Part shown: positions 14,473 through 18,479 of the stretch, piece by piece
Position numbering within the stretch: position 1 is the first letter of the stretch
Layout of the letters: each line of letters begins with the position of its first letter
From: Candidatus Segatella albertsiae
GTDB lineage: Bacteria; Bacteroidota; Bacteroidia; Bacteroidales; Bacteroidaceae
Reading direction: 5' to 3'
Length of the DNA: 18,479 bases
NCBI GenBank assembly: GCA_002451555.1
Contig: DKCU01000058.1
Span: forward strand, 1-18,479
Program-made: the position numbers and the translations under genes
Notes under the pieces: model-generated
Told to the model about the DNA's origin: nothing
Seen by the model: the letters and a program-made list of their open reading frames with translations, nothing else
Databases searched by the model: none

Positions 14473-15597
14473 TTATTGTTTTTTCAGTATTGGCATACCA
14501 TTTTCCCATGAAATAGGCACCCAAAGGTGGCGGCTATCGCTCAAATGCTTTGGATTCCACATATCCGCCATGAACACATAATCGGCGCCATGGAACATCT
14601 TCTTCTGTGCTGCGGTCTCCACCTTATATATATAGGTACCCTGTGCACCGAAAGTCTTGTTAGCCCCCTCACCACGGCAAGGGTTAGGCAACTCTTCCCA
14701 AGGACCGAAGATGTTCTTCGCCCTGAACATACGGGCAGCATTTGGTGCCCATCCTGTACATCCACTGGTAATCATCCAATAGGTGCCATCCTGCTTGAAG
14801 ATAGTTGGAGCTTCGTTCTGCCCGCCGGCAGCCACTCTCACATAGCAGCCATTGTGCTGCATGTAGTCATCCGTCAATTGTGCGATTTGGAGCGTTAAGT
14901 TATCCTCTGAAGAATAGATGTGGTATGCCTTACCATCATCATCAATAAATATAGTCATGTCTCGTGCCATCTGACCTCCCTTGAAGTCACGCATCCAGAA
15001 CATACCTCGTTCTATCTGCGATCTCCATTCAGGGGTCCACCACTTCTTCATCTCAGGGAAGAGAAGCTGGTGCTTGAGGTCGGTGGTGTCAGGCTTGGCG
15101 AAGCCGATAGGATAAACACCTGGATTCACTCTGCCCGAGCGAACGAACTTGAAGGGTCCGAAAGGTGTGTCGCTTGTAGCCAAGGCATATCTTGCGGCAG
15201 CATATCCCTTGCCTTTCAACTCCAAGTGCATCCACATCACGAACTTTTTGGTCTTTGCATTATAAAGTACCTTAGGACGCTCGATGATGCAACCGCCCTC
15301 AATGTCGCTTCCTGGCTCGGTGGAAACAGGGAGCACCAAGCCATGGTTGGTCCAGTTTTTGAGGTCTTTGGAAGTAAAACAGCTCACACCGAGCGAACTA
15401 TAAGGCTTGCCATCCTCCGAGCGGCTCTCACCATACCAATAGTAAGTGCCTTTGTAGTTGAAGATGTTTCCACCATGTGCATTGATATGCTTGCCGGTAT
15501 TGTCCTTCCACACGCCTCCGTCCATCGGAGCTTGTGCCTTGGCAGCAGGCATCCATGCCAGGTTGGCCATCAACAACAATGTCAGTAATTTATTCAT
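14473..15597 (-). CDS. Secreted GH43 exo-beta-1,3-galactanase-like enzyme (subfamily 24/34 type)
   Basis: A 374-residue protein when started at 15597, where a textbook signal peptide begins (MNKLLTLLLMANLAWMPAAKA). An upstream in-frame ATG at 15651 would put 18 polar residues before it and is unlikely. The five-bladed GH43 propeller is evident: INAHGGNIFNYKGTYYWYGE, IIERPKVLYN (E106), RDMTIFIDDDGKAYHIYSSED and GGQNEAPTIF. In place of the Asp that serves as catalytic base in ordinary GH43 arabinanases/xylosidases, blade one has N-A-H-G-G. This is the hallmark of the GH43 exo-beta-1,3-galactanase group (Ct1,3Gal43A/Pc1,3Gal43A), which uses a Glu plus a Gln; here Q260/E262 are candidates. The expected action is release of galactose, with or without side chain, from the beta-1,3-galactan backbone of arabinogalactan. 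First gene of the cluster in transcription order. Confidence 0.85.
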   Translation of the reverse strand: MNKLLTLLLMANLAWMPAAKAQAPMDGGVWKDNTGKHINAHGGNIFNYKGTYYWYGESRSEDGKPYSSLGVSCFTSKDLKNWTNHGLVLPVSTEPGSDIEGGCIIERPKVLYNAKTKKFVMWMHLELKGKGYAAARYALATSDTPFGPFKFVRSGRVNPGVYPIGFAKPDTTDLKHQLLFPEMKKWWTPEWRSQIERGMFWMRDFKGGQMARDMTIFIDDDGKAYHIYSSEDNLTLQIAQLTDDYMQHNGCYVRVAAGGQNEAPTIFKQDGTYWMITSGCTGWAPNAARMFRAKNIFGPWEELPNPCRGEGANKTFGAQGTYIYKVETAAQKKMFHGADYVFMADMWNPKHLSDSRHLWVPISWENGMPILKKQ

Positions 15598-15670
15598 CAG
15601 TTGTGTTATTTTTATTAAGTTAGTAATCTCGTTATGGGTCTTCGACGGCATTCTTGCCGTTTGACGAGTG

Positions 15671-15678
15671 CAAATTTA
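15671..15678 (-). promoter_or_regulatory. -7 promoter box of the GH43 gene
   Basis: TAAATTTG on the minus strand gives a leader of about 70 bases to the 15597 start. This supports that start over 15651. No exact TTTG is present at -33. An inverted repeat ACCGAT-N14-ATCGGT (15689-15714) covers that position. Confidence 0.45.
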
Positions 15679-15728
15679 CAAATAGAATACCGATTGATAC
15701 GTCCATAAATCGGTAAAAAAGGGCTATT

Positions 15729-15779
15729 TATCGTGAAATCTTACCCTATTGAACGATTTTAGGCATAGTCTTCACGATA
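15729..15779. promoter_or_regulatory. Separated inverted repeat upstream of the GH43 promoter
   Basis: TATCGTGAA (15729-15737) and TTCACGATA (15771-15779) are perfect 9 bp inverted copies whose centres are 42 bp apart, about four helical turns. They lie about 50-100 bp upstream of the GH43 -7 box and may be paired operator half-sites. The rest of the 278-base gap 15598-15875 holds no gene I can support. Confidence 0.4.
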
Positions 15780-15875
15780 TTTGGAAGGTTGGAGATAAAA
15801 AAATGGGCAATATTTCAAGAAGAGATTTGGCATATCCCTAAATGTATGCCGATGATACGCATAAGGCAGGACGAA

Positions 15876-16724
15876 CTACACTTGACCAGAAATTGTAATC
15901 TTGAGGGACTCCTTGTCGAAAGCGAGTCCCTTGCCATCCAAGAATCGGGATAGCGCACCATTCGCCGCCAATTCCCTGGGAGTGCCGATGCTTAGTTGTG
16001 TACAACGCTCTTCCTTTCGGTTCAACGGGTCTTGCGAAGTGAACTTTTCCATGAGCCATATTCTATCTGCCAACTGCAAGACCATCTCTACATCGTGGGT
16101 AGATACCAATATGGCTTTTCGGTGCTGATGAGCCAAACGTTTTAGCATGAACAAGACATCCACCTTGCTGGGATAGTCGAGAAAGGCTGTCGGCTCATCC
16201 AAGAAGATGATAGGCGTTTGTTGCGCCAAGGCTTTGGCTATCATAACTTTTTGACGTTCACCGTCACTGAGCGTACAGAGTTTTCTTCCTTTCAGATGCA
16301 AAATACCGACATCTTGGAGAGCATCCACTACGATACGCTCATCCTCTGAGGAAAGTTGCCCCCAGAAATTGGTGTAGGGCGAACGCCCCATACCCACCGT
16401 CTCCCCTACCGTTAGGTTTACACTGTCGGAAGATGATGTCAGCACCACACTGAGAGCCAATGCCAATTGTTTTTGAGAAAGCTGTGACACGGACTGCAAG
16501 TTGCCTTGTTCGGAAGGCATTGCCAAAAGAACCTTGCCTGACAAAGGCGACTGGAAACCCGATAAGGTACGGAGCAAAGTCGATTTACCAGTACCATTTG
16601 CCCCAATGAGACAGGTGAGTTCGCCACTTAGCAATGAGGCATTGAGCCCTTGGGCTACCACCCTGTTTTTTTTCTTGGAGTGATAGCCGATAACTGCATT
16701 CTGTAAGATGATGGTCTCTTTCAT
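15876..16724 (-). CDS. FecE/FhuC-type ABC transporter ATP-binding protein
   Basis: A 282-residue ATPase when started at 16724 (MKETIILQNAVIGY). The frame is open to a further ATG at 16802, but those 26 residues lie outside the conserved domain. All ABC motifs are present: Walker A GANGTGKST (K47), signature LSDGERQ (152-158), Walker B IIFLDEPT (D176, E177), and the H-loop STHD (H210). The pattern LTVGETVGMGRSPYTNFWG between Walker A and the signature, and the FLDYP after Walker B, are typical of importers for ferric siderophores, haem or cobalamin. No FecCD-type permease or binding protein is visible on either side, so the partner is encoded elsewhere or just outside the window. It is transcribed away from the iron-sulfur protein gene on the plus strand. 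Confidence 0.9.
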   Translation of the reverse strand: MKETIILQNAVIGYHSKKKNRVVAQGLNASLLSGELTCLIGANGTGKSTLLRTLSGFQSPLSGKVLLAMPSEQGNLQSVSQLSQKQLALALSVVLTSSSDSVNLTVGETVGMGRSPYTNFWGQLSSEDERIVVDALQDVGILHLKGRKLCTLSDGERQKVMIAKALAQQTPIIFLDEPTAFLDYPSKVDVLFMLKRLAHQHRKAILVSTHDVEMVLQLADRIWLMEKFTSQDPLNRKEERCTQLSIGTPRELAANGALSRFLDGKGLAFDKESLKITISGQV

Positions 16725-16728
16725 GCCA

Positions 16729-16736
16729 CAAAAGTA
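16729..16736 (-). promoter_or_regulatory. Possible -7 box of the ABC ATPase gene
   Basis: TACTTTTG on the minus strand ends 4 bases before the ATG at 16724. If real, the message would be leaderless or nearly so. No -33 box is seen at 19-20 bases, so this may be chance. Confidence 0.3.
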
Positions 16737-16854
16737 CGAAAACTTTTGCAACCTAGGTAGAAAAACGCAAGATTCTTGTACCTTAAAGCTACAGTTCTGC
16801 ATTTTTTATGATATTTTCAGTAGTATGTATAATGCTTATTCCAAGAAAAAGTCT

Positions 16855-16862
16855 TAATTTTG
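16855..16862 (+). promoter_or_regulatory. Probable -7 box of the iron-sulfur protein gene
   Basis: TAATTTTG on the plus strand matches TAnnTTTG and predicts a leader of about 95 bases. The leader starts with a perfect small hairpin, GCAGTA-GAT-TACTGC (16875-16889). No clear -33 box. Confidence 0.4.
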
Positions 16863-16920
16863 CAACCGAATAGGGCAGTAGATTACTGCATACAAAAACA
16901 GAAGTGAATCAGAACTATCT

Positions 16921-16962
16921 GAATAGTTTTATCAAGAAATTAGAATAAGTTTATCAAGGATT
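16921..16962 (+). repeat. Imperfect 22 bp direct repeat ending at the start codon
   Basis: GAATAGTTTTATCAAGAAAT (16921-16940) and GAATAAGTTTATCAAGGATT (16943-16962) agree at 16 of 20 positions. The second copy contains AAGGA just before the ATG at 16963 and so includes the presumed ribosome-binding region. Confidence 0.5.
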
Positions 16963-18479
16963 ATGCTAAGAAAGATAAGAACAACATTAGCAATCGTTTT
17001 CTTTGGGTTGATTACGTTGCTGTTCCTCGACTTTACGGGGACGTTGCATGATTGGCTCTCTTGGATGGCTTTCATCCAGTTCTTGCCAGCCGTATTGGCA
17101 CTCCATGTCGTAGTGGTCATCGCTTGGATCGCCGTCACCCTACTACTAGGGCGCATCTACTGCTCCATCATCTGTCCGCTGGGCGTGATGCAGGATGGTG
17201 TCTCATGGTTCAGCGGACTGCGAAACAAGAAACGCAAACGCCGTCGCTTTTCGTACTCGCCAGCCAAGAGTTGGCTGAGATATGGCGTACTCGTGGTTTT
17301 CATCGTAGCGTTGGTGGCTGGTGTAGGCTCACTTGCCGCCTTGTTGGCTCCTTACAGCAGTTATGGTCGCATCGCACAGAATCTCTTCCAACCTCTCTAT
17401 TTGTGGGGCAACAACGCCTTGGCTTTTGCCGCCGAGCGCATGGACAACTATGCTTTCTATAGCCGAGAGGTATGGATTAGGAGTCTGCCCACCTTCCTCA
17501 TTGCCCTTTCCACCTTTATTATATTAATGGTCTTGGCTTGGCGAAATGGTCGCACTTATTGCAACACCATTTGTCCTGTGGGCACGATACTGAGTCTCTT
17601 CGCTCGTTTCTCTTGGTTCAAGATACGCATCGACGAGGACAAGTGCATCGGTTGCGGCCTCTGTGCCAAGGGCTGCAAGGCTTCTTGCATCGACTTCAAG
17701 AATCACAAGATAGATTATTCGAGATGCGTAGTCTGTGGAGATTGTCTAGACAACTGCCATAAGGGGGCGTTGAGTTATGGACACGGTTTAAGTGAAGAAC
17801 GAAGAGTGAAGAGTGAAGAATTCGATAGCAATGCTACTTCCAATTTCTCCCAAACACCCGATACAAGCCGCCGCTCTTTTTTACTTGCAACCGCATTGGC
17901 TACAACAACTGCCGCATTGGCTCAGGAGAAGAAGAAGGTGGATGGCGGTCTTGCCGCTGTCACCCAGAAGGAACCTTTCAAGCGTCATACGCCCATCACA
18001 CCTCCAGGTTCACTGTCAGCCCAGAACATGGCACAACATTGCACGGCTTGCCAACTCTGTGTATCGCAGTGTCCTAACGACGTGCTTCGTCCTAGCACCG
18101 ACCTGATGCATTTGATGCAGCCAACGATGTCGTACGAGCGAGGCTATTGCCGACCAGAGTGCCACCGATGCAGCGAGGTGTGTCCTGCCGGTGCCATCAA
18201 ACCTATCAAGAAGGAAGACAAGTCGAGCATACAGATTGGTCATGCGGTGTGGTCTAAGAAGAATTGCATCGTCTTCACCGATGGGGTGGAATGTGGCAAC
18301 TGTGCCCGTCACTGTCCATCGGGAGCCATCATGATGATTCCGACAGACCCGAACGACGAGACTTCTCCAAAGTTCCCTGCCGTCAACCTGAGCCGTTGCA
18401 TCGGATGCGGAGCGTGCGAGAACCTCTGTCCTGCGAAACCATTCAGTGCCATCCACGTGGAGGGGCACGAAGTACATAA
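16963..18479 (+). CDS. NapH-like membrane ferredoxin fused to Tat-motif polyferredoxin (C-terminus cut by window)
   Basis: Open for 505 codons with no stop before the right edge; probably only a few residues are missing. The N-terminal part (1-215) has about four membrane helices (around 7-25, 42-63, 103-125, 171-193) and two C-x3-CP motifs at C67/C71 and C200/C204, the Fer4_5 signature of NapH/MauN-type electron carriers. Two 4Fe-4S sites follow at C228-C238 and C255-C265. A linker (277-301) leads to SRRSFLLATALATTTAALA (302-320), which looks like an internal twin-arginine signal. Beyond it are more Cys clusters at C360-C370, C396-C407, C435-C451 and C479-C489, as in NapG-type polyferredoxins. 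This suggests quinol-linked electron passage from the membrane to a periplasmic or membrane-face partner, but no terminal reductase is visible. The partner is unknown. Confidence 0.88.
   Translation, partial: MLRKIRTTLAIVFFGLITLLFLDFTGTLHDWLSWMAFIQFLPAVLALHVVVVIAWIAVTLLLGRIYCSIICPLGVMQDGVSWFSGLRNKKRKRRRFSYSPAKSWLRYGVLVVFIVALVAGVGSLAALLAPYSSYGRIAQNLFQPLYLWGNNALAFAAERMDNYAFYSREVWIRSLPTFLIALSTFIILMVLAWRNGRTYCNTICPVGTILSLFARFSWFKIRIDEDKCIGCGLCAKGCKASCIDFKNHKIDYSRCVVCGDCLDNCHKGALSYGHGLSEERRVKSEEFDSNATSNFSQTPDTSRRSFLLATALATTTAALAQEKKKVDGGLAAVTQKEPFKRHTPITPPGSLSAQNMAQHCTACQLCVSQCPNDVLRPSTDLMHLMQPTMSYERGYCRPECHRCSEVCPAGAIKPIKKEDKSSIQIGHAVWSKKNCIVFTDGVECGNCARHCPSGAIMMIPTDPNDETSPKFPAVNLSRCIGCGACENLCPAKPFSAIHVEGHEVH
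17791..17823 (+). repeat. In-frame purine-rich GTGAAGA-type repeat in the linker
   Basis: AGTGAAGAACGAAGAGTGAAGAGTGAAGAATTC is a low-complexity run with three GTGAAGA units. It encodes SEERRVKSEEF between the second ferredoxin pair and the twin-arginine motif. Similar runs occur as interspersed non-coding repeats in Bacteroidales genomes (recollection). Confidence 0.6.

Noticed and set aside
15689..15714. ACCGAT...ATCGGT hairpin as a terminator for the ABC ATPase gene
   Set aside because: The adjacent A-run is on the wrong side for a minus-strand terminator, the loop is 14 nt and the stem only 6 bp. It is better seen as a possible operator.
16725..16802. N-terminal extension of the ABC ATPase starting at 16802
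   Set aside because: The 26 extra residues fall outside the conserved domain and include a stretch with a promoter-like box; the start at 16724 fits the family.

Overview
The window looks like chromosomal DNA of a gut or rumen Bacteroidota bacterium close to Prevotella/Segatella (inference). The reasons are many secreted glycoside hydrolases on one strand, TAnnTTTG-type promoter boxes typical of Bacteroidota, a LytTR/HisKA-type two-component pair with N-terminal TPRs, and a UpxY/NusG-like antiterminator. Nearly everything is on the minus strand. Only the last gene, which runs off the right edge, is on the plus strand.

Positions 1-2260 hold a secreted/periplasmic module. It contains the N-terminal part of a signal-peptide protein (cut by the left edge), a TolB-like beta-propeller protein, and the wreck of a CHAT-domain (caspase-like) protease gene. 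That gene has lost its catalytic His region through an internal, frame-disrupting deletion but keeps the Cys region. The TolB-like gene and the CHAT remnant have nearly identical promoter architecture, including a shared upstream element, which suggests they were once co-regulated. Positions 2224-5788 form one transcription unit: TPR sensor kinase, then LytTR response regulator, then a NusG/UpxY-like antiterminator. It has its own promoter and ends in a terminator. Putting a specialised antiterminator in a two-component operon is the most system-like feature here.

Positions 5959-15780 are a polysaccharide-degradation cluster without SusC/SusD or a regulator in view. In transcription order it holds a GH43 exo-galactanase-like enzyme, a DUF2264 protein, a GH105 unsaturated uronyl hydrolase, a GH2 beta-galactosidase and a GH51 alpha-L-arabinofuranosidase. 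All have signal peptides. Together these activities fit dismantling of type II arabinogalactan (galactan backbone, arabinose side chains, uronic acid caps) better than any other single glycan, though pectic arabinogalactan is also possible. Several promoters, terminators and two unrelated 21-22 bp tandem repeats lie between the genes.

Positions 15876-18479 hold a lone FecE/FhuC-type ABC ATPase. Divergent from it is a large iron-sulfur membrane protein that fuses a NapH-like membrane ferredoxin to a Tat-motif-bearing, NapG-like polyferredoxin. Its linker includes a low-complexity repeat translated in frame.
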